This document shows positions 8,552-14,799 of a DNA stretch of 31,973 bases, one piece after another. Every line of letters begins with the position of its first letter. Within the stretch, counting starts at the first letter, position 1. The notes beneath the pieces were generated by a model. The model saw nothing but the letters and a program-made list of their open reading frames with translations. It made no database searches and was not told where the DNA came from. This DNA is from a virus. The translations under genes were made by a program, and so were the position numbers. The stretch spans positions 1 through 31,973 of IMG/VR virus record IMGVR_UViG_3300039106_000562; one strand, 5' to 3'.

Positions 8552-8823
8552 TGCCTATAAGAAAAATGTATAGACTGCCGGTTGAATCCAGCAGGCATAT
8601 ACAGATTCAAAATTTATACAATGAATATCTTCTTCAGTTCAGCAAATGTATGGCTGATCCCAGTCGTATATCTGCTCAGCGAGCAAGGAAAGCTCTGTTA
8701 AAATTAAAAACAGCCGCCCATGCTCGAGCCAAAGAGATGCTGGAACTGTATGCTCCCACAAAGAATGTGGGCAAAGAACCAGTGAACATGGATCACAAAA
8801 AGAAAGACCTCAATGTATCTTAA
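8551..8823 (+). CDS. Small basic helical phage protein
   Basis: This encodes 90 aa and overlaps the previous stop by one base. It is basic and predicted to be almost all helix: HIQIQNLYNEYLLQFSKCM, then SAQRARKALLKLKTAAHARAKEMLELY. The 'RARKAL..L...A..RR.E' helix recalls small proteins found in the same place in many marine phages, which are sometimes annotated as histone-like because of their charge. DNA binding or a scaffold-type role are both possible. It overlaps the next gene by 11 bases, so it is part of the same operon. Function unknown. Confidence 0.6.
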   Translation: MPIRKMYRLPVESSRHIQIQNLYNEYLLQFSKCMADPSRISAQRARKALLKLKTAAHARAKEMLELYAPTKNVGKEPVNMDHKKKDLNVS

Positions 8824-9463
8824 TGCCAACATACCACTGATAGAATGTTATGTGAGAGGCAATTACCTAAGAGATCAAAGAGACTCACATGACAAATATT
8901 TTTGGTGTGTGGTGTTTGGAGTGTGTTCCACTCCCAAGCAGGCACCTCTGTTTCATTTTGTTATGGAAGATGGAGGCATATGGTGGAGAGCACCTATATC
9001 AGCATTCTGTCAATCAGAGAGTGTGAAAGAACAACCTCTCAACGAATTGGTGCTGTGGGATTCATTCTCTTACAACATAGCAGTGACCACATTCCATCAA
9101 CTGGCAGGTGCCAAGATGAGATTTACAACCAGAGACAAGCAACAGCAGGAAGGCAGATATCTATTCACACTGGATTGGACAGAAGGTGACTTCAATGAAT
9201 TGAATTATGGTTATGCGAGCAAACCCGATCAACACAAATGCGGACACGTGATAGCATTGGACTCAGGCAATTATGCCATACAGCCCAACAACAGATGCAG
9301 GGTATTTGATTCTAACATGGGCACAGATCTCAATCAACCACCCTTGATTGATAGACTGGTCAATACACATCATTGGTCAGTAGAGGATCAACCTCGTTGG
9401 ACCACGGATGAAAAAGAAGTGGGTCAATACGACTACGATTACAGAGACACAGAAAAAAAGTAA
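8813..9463 (+). CDS. Conserved hypothetical phage protein (216 aa)
   Basis: This encodes 216 aa, overlapping the previous gene by 11 bases. It begins MYLNANIPLIECYVRGNYL and has CVVFGVCS, APLFHFVMEDGGIWWRAPISAFC and LDWTEGDFNELNYGYASKPDQHKCGHVIALDSGNYAIQPNNR. The C-terminus is acidic and ends in a charged tail. I recall proteins with the same opening and the 'FHF..EdGg.wWR.Pi.afc' segment next to portal and scaffold genes of marine phages. No function is known to me. No signal peptide, membrane segment or standard catalytic triad is visible. A capsid maturation protease is otherwise missing here, but I see no protease motif that would justify that call. Confidence 0.65.
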   Translation: MYLNANIPLIECYVRGNYLRDQRDSHDKYFWCVVFGVCSTPKQAPLFHFVMEDGGIWWRAPISAFCQSESVKEQPLNELVLWDSFSYNIAVTTFHQLAGAKMRFTTRDKQQQEGRYLFTLDWTEGDFNELNYGYASKPDQHKCGHVIALDSGNYAIQPNNRCRVFDSNMGTDLNQPPLIDRLVNTHHWSVEDQPRWTTDEKEVGQYDYDYRDTEKK

Positions 9464-9470
9464 ATAAAGG

Positions 9471-9674
9471 ATGAATCGTTTTGAACGCACTCTCCTTAAA
9501 AGAATAGATGCAATTACTAAAAAATCCATTCTGCTTCAACGACAAATATCCAAGAACAAAAAACGAAGACTTTGCATTGAGAACATCATGCTGTGGGCCA
9601 AATTGATCACAGTGATTGGATCCTTATTACTGGTGCTGTGGAGCATTAGCACGTCTTTTTTCAACATACGATAA
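9471..9674 (+). CDS. Small single-span membrane protein
   Basis: This encodes 67 aa. The N-terminal 38 residues are strongly basic (RTLLKRIDAITKK, ISKNKKRR). A hydrophobic segment follows at about 42-62 (MLWAKLITVIGSLLLVLWSI), with a short tail. By the positive-inside rule the basic N-terminus should stay in the cytoplasm. The size and single span would suit a pinholin or a morphogenesis factor, and no other holin candidate exists in the genome, but there is no direct evidence. An AAAGG sits immediately before the ATG, unusually close. It precedes the scaffold and capsid pair. Confidence 0.6.
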   Translation: MNRFERTLLKRIDAITKKSILLQRQISKNKKRRLCIENIMLWAKLITVIGSLLLVLWSISTSFFNIR

Positions 9675-9739
9675 TCACTGCTAAATAGTTGCATCGAGGG
9701 GCCTATCCTACCCTTGTAAACAACAAATGGAGGACTACG

Positions 9740-10450
9740 ATGAGTCAAACGACATCGCAAGCCAATACTGAAGGTGTTCTTGAGGCACCAAAGGAAGGCT
9801 CTAAAAATACGGCTCAAGAAGCTGAATCAACCAGAGTCTACACACAAGCGGAATTGGATGCTATTGCGGCAGAAGTTAGAAGAAAAGCTGAAGCCAAGAT
9901 TGCAAAAAAATACGAAAATGTAGATGTTGAGCATTATCGATCGCTGACGCAGAAAGAGGAAGAACTCCGAATTCAGCAAGCGAAAGAAAAGGGTGAGTTT
10001 GAAAAGATCCTGAAGGAACAAGCTGAAAAAGCTAACCAGAAGATCTCTACTTTAACTCAGGAACTGACTAAAATCAAGGTGGATGGCACATTGTTAAATG
10101 CGGCATCAACTAAGAAAGCTATCAATCCAGATCAAGTTGTAAGACTTGTTCGAGATCAAGTTAGAATGTCAGAAGCCGGTGAAGTTGAAGTGTTAGATCC
10201 TAAAACAGGACGAACAAGATACACCGAAGGCGGTGACCCTATGTCGATAGATGGATTGGTTTCAACATTCTTGAAAGAAAATCCTCATTTCGTCACAGCG
10301 GGACCATCCGGTGGTGGATCTCAGTCAAACACATCAAGTAATGCTAAAGCAACCGACGTTGATATCAGCAAATTGGATCTTAATGATCCGAAGCAAAGAG
10401 CCTTATACAAGGAGTTAAGAGCGAAGAGATATCCTCGCATTAACATATAA
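9740..10450 (+). CDS. Capsid scaffold protein
   Basis: This encodes 236 aa, starting at the ATG that follows a GGAGG site (9729-9733). An upstream TTG at 9689 is in frame but lacks support. The N-terminal part is Ser/Thr/Glu-rich, then a long charged coiled coil runs over about residues 38-125 (AIAAEVRRKAEAKIAKKYE, KEEELRIQQAKEKGEFEKIL). A Gly/Ser/Asn linker follows, and then a basic C-terminus (LYKELRAKRYPRINI). Scaffolding proteins have just this design: a helical rod with a positive C-terminal capsid-binding tail. It lies directly before the major capsid gene. It would guide procapsid assembly and be lost before DNA entry. Confidence 0.85.
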   Translation: MSQTTSQANTEGVLEAPKEGSKNTAQEAESTRVYTQAELDAIAAEVRRKAEAKIAKKYENVDVEHYRSLTQKEEELRIQQAKEKGEFEKILKEQAEKANQKISTLTQELTKIKVDGTLLNAASTKKAINPDQVVRLVRDQVRMSEAGEVEVLDPKTGRTRYTEGGDPMSIDGLVSTFLKENPHFVTAGPSGGGSQSNTSSNAKATDVDISKLDLNDPKQRALYKELRAKRYPRINI

Positions 10451-10481
10451 GGACGATAACCAACAATAGGAGTTTTGTATC

Positions 10482-11360
10482 ATGGCAACCCCAGAATTAC
10501 AAACAGCAGACACGGCTCTCTTAACGAATATATTACAAGAAGCAGTGTTCACAGCACAAGAAAAGTCAATCGCAGGAAGTTTATTTTCTGTGTATGACAT
10601 GACAAGTATCCCAGGCTTAACAGCTCAGATACCTGTATATCCATCAATATCTGCAACAGCACCAGGTCAAACAGTTGACCTTGATGACACAGCAGTAGCG
10701 GTGGGCAACATCACAATCTCAGCATCAGAAATTGGTGCGAGAATCGACGTATCAGACCTTTTAGCAGAATCAACTGCTAGAAATATGGGATCTGATGTGG
10801 GACAAATGTTAGGATCTGCAATCGCTGAAAAAATCGATGTAGATGCTTTCGGTATTTTCACTGAAGCGGCAATTACTACTAACGTAGTGGGAACCAGCAC
10901 AGGTGAAATCACACCAGAAACTATCCTTCAAGCTGTCTACAAACTTAGAAACGTTAATGCACCAACTGATGCATCAGGTGATTACTTTGCAGTATTACAC
11001 CCAGGTCAAGCATTTAACCTTGCTAAAGTTTTAACACAAGCAGGATATGCGGCTTCGGCTGCTCCTCACGTTTCAGACGCAGGTAATCTTTTATTATCTT
11101 CATCTGCATACGTGGGTAGACTTTTCAACGTGAAAATCTTCCAATCTACATCGATTGCGGCAGATTCAGCTAACGGTGCTTTCGGAGCAGTATTTTCTCC
11201 AATGGCAGCGGCACACGTGTTGAAAAGAAATCTGAGATTAGAGACGCAACGAAATGCTTCTTTAAGATCAACGGAATATGTGGCCACCACTGCAAGAGGA
11301 AATGGGATTTTAAAAGAATCTTATGCTTGTTTAGTAAGAGGCGACAAATTAATTAATTAA
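10482..11360 (+). CDS. Major capsid protein
   Basis: This encodes 292 aa with an AGGAG site. It follows the scaffold gene and has features of HK97-fold capsid proteins: an N-arm, a helix pair ending IPGLTAQIPVYPS, the TAVAVGNITISASEIGARIDVSDLL beta region, a long spine-like helix (GSDVGQMLGSAIAEKIDVDAFGIF), then the P- and A-domain-like segment (DYFAVLHPGQAFNLAKVL, LLLSSSAYVGRLFNVKIFQS), and a C-terminal RSTEYVATTARGNGILKESY. The residues 'a.lhP.q...L......' are typical. No cleavable delta domain or protease is apparent, so the separate scaffold probably suffices. Codon use is the most even of the window, as expected of a highly made protein. A terminator follows. Confidence 0.9.
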   Translation: MATPELQTADTALLTNILQEAVFTAQEKSIAGSLFSVYDMTSIPGLTAQIPVYPSISATAPGQTVDLDDTAVAVGNITISASEIGARIDVSDLLAESTARNMGSDVGQMLGSAIAEKIDVDAFGIFTEAAITTNVVGTSTGEITPETILQAVYKLRNVNAPTDASGDYFAVLHPGQAFNLAKVLTQAGYAASAAPHVSDAGNLLLSSSAYVGRLFNVKIFQSTSIAADSANGAFGAVFSPMAAAHVLKRNLRLETQRNASLRSTEYVATTARGNGILKESYACLVRGDKLIN

Positions 11361-11395
11361 ATCAATTTATTGATTTTATTAGTTTGACAATGATC

Positions 11396-11415
11396 GAGGC
11401 CCTTAATTGGGCCTC
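11396..11415. terminator. Hairpin terminator after the capsid gene, possibly bidirectional
   Basis: GAGGCCC at 11396-11402 pairs perfectly with GGGCCTC at 11409-11415 across a 6-base loop. The plus-strand 3' flank is pyrimidine-rich (CTTCATTTTA). It lies 35 bases after the capsid stop and two bases before the stop of the minus-strand HNH gene, so the same stem could end both transcripts. The plus-strand U tract is imperfect. Confidence 0.75.
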
Positions 11416-11417
11416 CT

Positions 11418-11858
11418 TCATTTTAGCCAAGACCAAGTTTGGCCTAATCTTATTCTAGATACTGTTGCTACATCTACATTGTATTGTTCAGCAATGTATT
11501 TTCTTTTTCTTTTATCTTGTCTAATTAATTTTATATCTAGTTCTGTTAGTTTAGATATACCTTTTTTATTTTTTGCTTGTCTTTTTTTTTGAATCATATC
11601 TTGCATATTATCTTTTTGTGTTCCTTCAAATAAATGATCTGGTCTTACACATTTAGGATTATCACAAACATGACAAACGTAGATATCTTTGGGTAATTTT
11701 TTATTATGCACATATTCATAGATCCATCGATGAGCTCTATAAACTTTATGTTGTCCTAGAGAAAAATTTCCATAACCTTGTGAATTTAGACTTCTCGTCC
11801 ATTCCCAACAATTATTTGTTTTATTTACGTATTTCCAAAATTTGTCTATTTCAGCCAT
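11418..11858 (-). CDS. HNH homing-type endonuclease with C-terminal HTH
   Basis: This encodes 146 aa from the ATG at 11858. A further in-frame ATG at 11867 is too close to the -10 box to be inside the transcript. The fold is seen as CWEW (17-20), a helix with RAHRW, then HVCDNPKCVRPDHLFEGT (63-80), DNMQDM, and a basic helix-turn-helix at about 115-138 (KYIAEQYNVDVATVSRIRLG). This is the standard layout of phage HNH_3 endonucleases with a DNA-targeting HTH. It is on the strand opposite to the capsid and tail genes and has its own promoter, a lone mobile unit. The DNA is markedly A+T-rich compared with neighbours, which supports transfer. The catalytic His residues appear intact. Confidence 0.9.
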   Translation of the reverse strand: MAEIDKFWKYVNKTNNCWEWTRSLNSQGYGNFSLGQHKVYRAHRWIYEYVHNKKLPKDIYVCHVCDNPKCVRPDHLFEGTQKDNMQDMIQKKRQAKNKKGISKLTELDIKLIRQDKRKRKYIAEQYNVDVATVSRIRLGQTWSWLK

Positions 11859-11868
11859 ATTAATCATT

Positions 11869-11897
11869 ATTATAGCATGATTTGTAAAAACTGTAAA
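11869..11897 (-). promoter_or_regulatory. Sigma70-like promoter for the HNH gene
   Basis: Read on the minus strand: TTTACA (11897-11892), a 17-base spacer, then TATAAT (11874-11869) with an extended TGC before it. The predicted start of transcription is about 11862, only some 4 bases before the ATG at 11858, so the mRNA is nearly leaderless and has no Shine-Dalgarno. Confidence 0.7.
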
Positions 11898-11898
11898 T

Positions 11899-12432
11899 AT
11901 GATCATGACACACTGCCTAGTTTGGTTCAATGGACCTTCTGCTCTAAATTTACACACAACCTTACCACCACAATCTAACGAAATAGGTTGCAATTATATC
12001 AGACAACATCGACCGGTCAATCGAGTGGTGGTGTTTGACAGATCCTTAAGACCTTCTATAGCAATAGAATCTGGTGTGGAATACTATGGTTGCAATGGAC
12101 AGAAAGAATTACCCACATGGCAAGAAGTGCATTATACCACACTGGATCAACCACATAATAGTGGTTTATTGGCAGTGCGATTGGCAATGAATTTAAAGTT
12201 TTCTACCATCTATATACTGGGCTGTGATTGGGGCGATAGTAATCACAGCATATTTGATGCACAGTATAAAAAAACTCAACTCATAAACAAAATGACCAAT
12301 TCCTCCAAGCAACTGTTGGAGCGATGGGGCAGACAACACAGCATAGTTTTGGTGGGAAATAATCCAGCCGGTATTCGCATTCATAATATCACCACCAATC
12401 ATTTGATTGACACACTCACAACCGCTAAATAA
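11899..12432 (+). CDS. Rossmann-like protein, possibly GT42/DUF115-like
   Basis: This encodes up to 177 aa. The ATG at 11899 is used here, but the in-frame ATG at 11905 (MTHCLVWFNGPS) may be the real start. It opens with a strand and a loop, WFNGPSALN, then IGCNYIRQHRPVNRVVVFDR, and later NSGLLAVRLAMNLKFSTIYILGCDWG. This order (G-P-S-L loop, 'N.......d.v...D', then 'SG..A...A...g...IYL.G.D') is seen in sialyltransferase-like GT42 and DUF115/MptE-like proteins. I infer a nucleotide-sugar-binding type fold, but no catalytic residues can be assigned. It lies between the HNH gene and the first connector gene and begins only 40 bases from the HNH start. Confidence 0.45.
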   Translation: MIMTHCLVWFNGPSALNLHTTLPPQSNEIGCNYIRQHRPVNRVVVFDRSLRPSIAIESGVEYYGCNGQKELPTWQEVHYTTLDQPHNSGLLAVRLAMNLKFSTIYILGCDWGDSNHSIFDAQYKKTQLINKMTNSSKQLLERWGRQHSIVLVGNNPAGIRIHNITTNHLIDTLTTAK

Positions 12433-12434
12433 TG

Positions 12435-12455
12435 TTACCAAGAAGGACTTGGTAA
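12435..12455 (+). other. Perfect hairpin between genes
   Basis: TTACCAAG (12435-12442) and CTTGGTAA (12448-12455) form an 8-bp perfect stem with a 5-base loop, two bases after the 177-aa gene's stop. It is followed by a run of A rather than T, so it is not a normal intrinsic terminator on either strand. It may be an RNA-processing or mRNA-stability element in the late transcript, or a partial terminator. Confidence 0.5.
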
Positions 12456-12487
12456 AAAAATTAATTAATTGAAGGTAGGACCTCTAT

Positions 12488-12937
12488 ATGTCACAATTTG
12501 CTAACGATGACAATCTCATCGAATACGAACCACAGATAAAAGAATTTGGTATACAAAGTTTTTCTGATTTGCATGAAAAAACTTATGATGATATCATACG
12601 TTTATTGAATATTGAGTGGTTTCCCACAGCAGAATACGGCAAGTATGACATCACAATCATTGGAGCAAAAACTAAATTGTCTCCAAGTCGATTAACCACA
12701 TCACAGTTTACCAGAGCCGCGTGTTATCACGTGCTGGCTTATTACATCTATCCGAAGTTATCTTCATGGGCGGTTGAAGGGGATTCTTTCAGAGAAAAGA
12801 TGCGATATTACAAAGAAAAATTCAGAGAAGAATTTGAATTAATATTGAAATCAGGTGTTGAATACGATGTGGACAGTTCAGGAACCATATCAGATTCAGA
12901 GAGACAGCCTTTCAATTTCGGTAGATTGGTGAGATAA
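12488..12937 (+). CDS. Head-tail connector protein with EF-hand-like loop
   Basis: This encodes 149 aa with GGTAGGA upstream as a possible ribosome-binding site. The N-terminal helical half (FGIQSFSDLHEKTYDDIIRLL) and the centre (LTTSQFTRAACYHVLAYYIYPKLS, SFREKMRYYKEKFREEFELIL) match the all-helical head-completion/adaptor proteins that sit under the portal (gp15/gp6 type). Near the C-terminus is DVDSSGTISDSE, a textbook 12-residue EF-hand calcium loop (D-x-D-x-S-G-x-I-x-x-x-E). It overlaps the next gene by one base. The adaptor role comes from order and helix pattern. The calcium-binding point is a motif observation only. Confidence 0.7.
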   Translation: MSQFANDDNLIEYEPQIKEFGIQSFSDLHEKTYDDIIRLLNIEWFPTAEYGKYDITIIGAKTKLSPSRLTTSQFTRAACYHVLAYYIYPKLSSWAVEGDSFREKMRYYKEKFREEFELILKSGVEYDVDSSGTISDSERQPFNFGRLVR

Positions 12938-13374
12938 TGTCCGCAAGAGAAAACATTGCCATTAACATGGTCGAGCAATTGATCAACATGACTGATCCAG
13001 CACCAGGATTGGTAAGCCGCAAGTATTTTGATGTTACCAAATTGGCCATCACACAATTTCCAGCAATATTATTAATCACTGCCAATGAATCCAGAGAAGA
13101 TGTTTCCATGGATCTAAGACAGGGAGTGATACAGTATCAATTGAGATGCTATCTTAGAGGCACAGAATTAGACACTCTTCGTAATGAATTAATAGAAAGA
13201 ATAGAAGAAACTTTAGAAACTCAACGAGGCAGAAACGTGAGCTTAACTTCAGGCAACATCCACAATGTGACCACTCGAGTAGCGAATATAGAATTGGTCA
13301 CCAGAGAATTGCCTTTAGCGGAAGTGGTAGTGACTGTGGAAATTACATACACTTATAAAAAAGGAGTAGTATAA
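12937..13374 (+). CDS. Tail terminator/minor tail-completion protein
   Basis: This encodes 145 aa, with its start overlapping the previous stop by one base. It has an alpha-beta layout: helix AINMVEQLINM, strand FPAILLITANES, strand VIQYQLRCYLRG, helix LDTLRNELIERIEETLE, and a closing pair of strands (ELPLAEVVVTVEITYTYKK). That order, ending in a '..v.i.Y.Y' strand, is seen in tail terminator proteins such as gpU and the SPP1 gp17 group, which cap the growing tail at its head end. It lies between connector and major tail genes, as expected. Sequence identity to a named member cannot be claimed. Confidence 0.6.
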   Translation: MSARENIAINMVEQLINMTDPAPGLVSRKYFDVTKLAITQFPAILLITANESREDVSMDLRQGVIQYQLRCYLRGTELDTLRNELIERIEETLETQRGRNVSLTSGNIHNVTTRVANIELVTRELPLAEVVVTVEITYTYKKGVV

Positions 13375-13529
13375 TGAATTCTGTAAAAAAGAATAATGAT
13401 GGGCACACATCATTCGAGGATAGGCCGAAAAGAAACTATGGTATTACAAAATTGTATTATCATATGACTGCTCGTGCTGAAGTAATAAAATCTTCACAGG
13501 TGCCTGTGAATAACAAGGAGGCCAAATAA
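13374..13529 (+). CDS. Small hypothetical protein (51 aa)
   Basis: The start overlaps the preceding stop and the stop overlaps the next start (TAATG at both ends). It encodes 51 aa, MNSVKKNNDGHTSFEDRPKR at the start and VPVNNKEAK at the end, basic and hydrophilic. The GGAGG in its last codons is the ribosome-binding site of the major tail gene. The double overlap supports real translation. It may serve mainly to couple the flanking genes. No family recognised. Confidence 0.6.
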   Translation: MNSVKKNNDGHTSFEDRPKRNYGITKLYYHMTARAEVIKSSQVPVNNKEAK

Positions 13530-13954
13530 TGGCAACAAATACAACAACATACACAGGAGAGTCTGGAGTATTCAAATTTTCTGATACTGCTTCTTCTGCT
13601 GTGTCAGTAGCCAGTGTTAGAACTTTCTCTATAGAGCAAGAAACACAGGCAATCGAAACATCTGTAATGGGATCAGGATCAAGAGCATATCTTCCAGGAC
13701 TTAAACAGTTCTCAGGATCTGCAGATCTTTATTTTAGAGATGACAATCAAGGACAAGTAAATTTGTTCAATGCAATCGGTGGCGACAATGGTGCGACTAC
13801 AATCGAACTATACCCATCTGGTGAAACTACTGGAATCAAACTTTCAGGAACAGTTATCATAACAGCTCACTCTATCACAACAAACTTTGATGGTATGGTG
13901 GAATGTTCAGTATCTTTCCAAGGTTCTGGTGCATTAACAAGAACAAGTCTATAA
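13529..13954 (+). CDS. Major tail protein
   Basis: This encodes 141 aa with a strong GGAGG site, consistent with high expression. It is almost wholly beta: TYTGESGVFKFS, SVASVRTFSIEQETQ, IETSVMGSGSRAYLPGLKQFSGSADLYFRDD and LSGTVIITAHSITTNFDGMVECSVSFQGSG. The 'v..w.......et....gs..r.y..gl...sgs...y.d' pattern is characteristic of siphovirus tube proteins. It stands between the tail terminator and the gp10-like/chaperone genes. The ~140-aa size is that of a minimal tube subunit with no extra Ig domain. It would stack as hexamers along the tape measure. Confidence 0.85.
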   Translation: MATNTTTYTGESGVFKFSDTASSAVSVASVRTFSIEQETQAIETSVMGSGSRAYLPGLKQFSGSADLYFRDDNQGQVNLFNAIGGDNGATTIELYPSGETTGIKLSGTVIITAHSITTNFDGMVECSVSFQGSGALTRTSL

Positions 13955-13955
13955 T

Positions 13956-14264
13956 ATGGTTGAAGTGGTTATTAAATTTGACTCTAAAAGAATGGTCAAT
14001 GATATAAACAAAACAGTCAATCAGGAAAAAACTGAATTGGTTGCAGATTTATATAATACTATTCGAAGAAGAAGTCCTGTTAGGAGCGGTAAGTTTAAAC
14101 GTTCTTGGACACAGACTGTCACTACAAATAGAGCCAATATTCGTAACCCACAACCATATTCTCAACGATTGGAGGAAGGACACAGCCCTCAAGCACCGCT
14201 TGGAGTTGTGGGACCTGCAGTAGTTGAGGTAATCAAACGACGACAAACAATTAGGAGAAAATAA
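13956..14264 (+). CDS. HK97 gp10-like tail-completion protein
   Basis: This encodes 102 aa and starts two bases after the tail tube gene's stop. It contains IRRRSPVRSGKFKRSWTQTV followed by NPQPYSQRLEEGHSPQAPLGVVGPAV. This is the HK97 gp10-like signature: 'tPv.tG.L..sw', then an 'N..pYa..lE.G.s.qap.g' loop. These proteins form a ring at the head-tail neck. In most phages this gene lies before the major tail gene. Here it is immediately after it, a minor rearrangement. Basic C-terminus. Good confidence from motifs. Confidence 0.8.
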   Translation: MVEVVIKFDSKRMVNDINKTVNQEKTELVADLYNTIRRRSPVRSGKFKRSWTQTVTTNRANIRNPQPYSQRLEEGHSPQAPLGVVGPAVVEVIKRRQTIRRK

Positions 14265-14266
14265 AA

Positions 14267-14611
14267 ATGACAATACAAGACAAAATAAGCCAACACTATC
14301 AAAAAAGTATCTCTGGTGAATTAGAAAAATATCACTGTGAAGAATGGAGCACTGACATCTATTTCAGAACCACTCATTCTTTCAAAGACGAAACAAAAAT
14401 TGTAGAGTTGGCTTCTAAGGGACAGGTTGTTGAAGCATTGGTTGAAACTGTTTTGGTAAAAAGCAGAGATGCCAGTGGAAAAAGACTGTTTACTGAAGCG
14501 GACAGATTTAAATTGATGAATGAAGCAGATCCAGCAGTTATTATTAAAATATCTACTGCGATCAACAATGCTAAGATTCAATCAACACCGGATCTAATCG
14601 CAAAGGAATAG
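14267..14611 (+). CDS. Tail assembly chaperone (gpG-like)
   Basis: This encodes 114 aa. It sits between the tail tube/neck genes and the tape measure, and its acidic helical C-terminal half (RLFTEADRFKLMNEADPAVIIKISTAI) resembles gpG-type chaperones. An N-terminal beta portion (WSTDIYFRTTHSFKDETKIVELASKGQVVEALVETVLV) is also typical ('v..Ltl...V...l........'). The reading frame overlaps a second open frame in the -1 register at 14575-14611, see next entry. It would coat the tape measure protein before tail tube polymerisation. Confidence 0.75.
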   Translation: MTIQDKISQHYQKSISGELEKYHCEEWSTDIYFRTTHSFKDETKIVELASKGQVVEALVETVLVKSRDASGKRLFTEADRFKLMNEADPAVIIKISTAINNAKIQSTPDLIAKE

Positions 14612-14799
14612 CAGCCGACGGTGAATTAAGATTCATCATAATGCTGGCTGATAGACTAAAAAAATCTATCGAGGAAGTTATGATGATGACAGCGTTGGAA
14701 ATACAGATGTGGGCCGGATACATCACATTAGAGAATGAGGAGCAGAGAAAAACTATGAATGCTTCAAAAAACAAAAGCAACCAAGCGAGGGGTAGATAA
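14575..14799 (+). CDS. gpT-like extension, probably made by -1 frameshift
   Basis: This frame is open from 14575 and stops at 14799, where the tape-measure ATG overlaps it (TAATG). It is in the -1 register relative to the upstream gpG-like gene. Its product ADGELRFIIMLADRLK ... TALEIQMWAGYITLE has the 'E...W..Y' helix typical of the T part of gpGT. The frames overlap only over 14575-14611. The best slippery candidate is A-AAG-GAA at 14602-14608, in which Lys tRNA can re-pair with AAA. It is not a strong heptamer. The fusion would be about 177 aa. An ATG at 14641 lacks a good Shine-Dalgarno, so independent initiation seems less likely. Confidence 0.65.
   Translation, partial: DSINTGSNRKGIAADGELRFIIMLADRLKKSIEEVMMMTALEIQMWAGYITLENEEQRKTMNASKNKSNQARGR

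Noticed and set aside
8902-9189. 95-codon frame inside the 216-aa gene
   Set aside because: Out of frame within a clear gene, and has no initiation signal.
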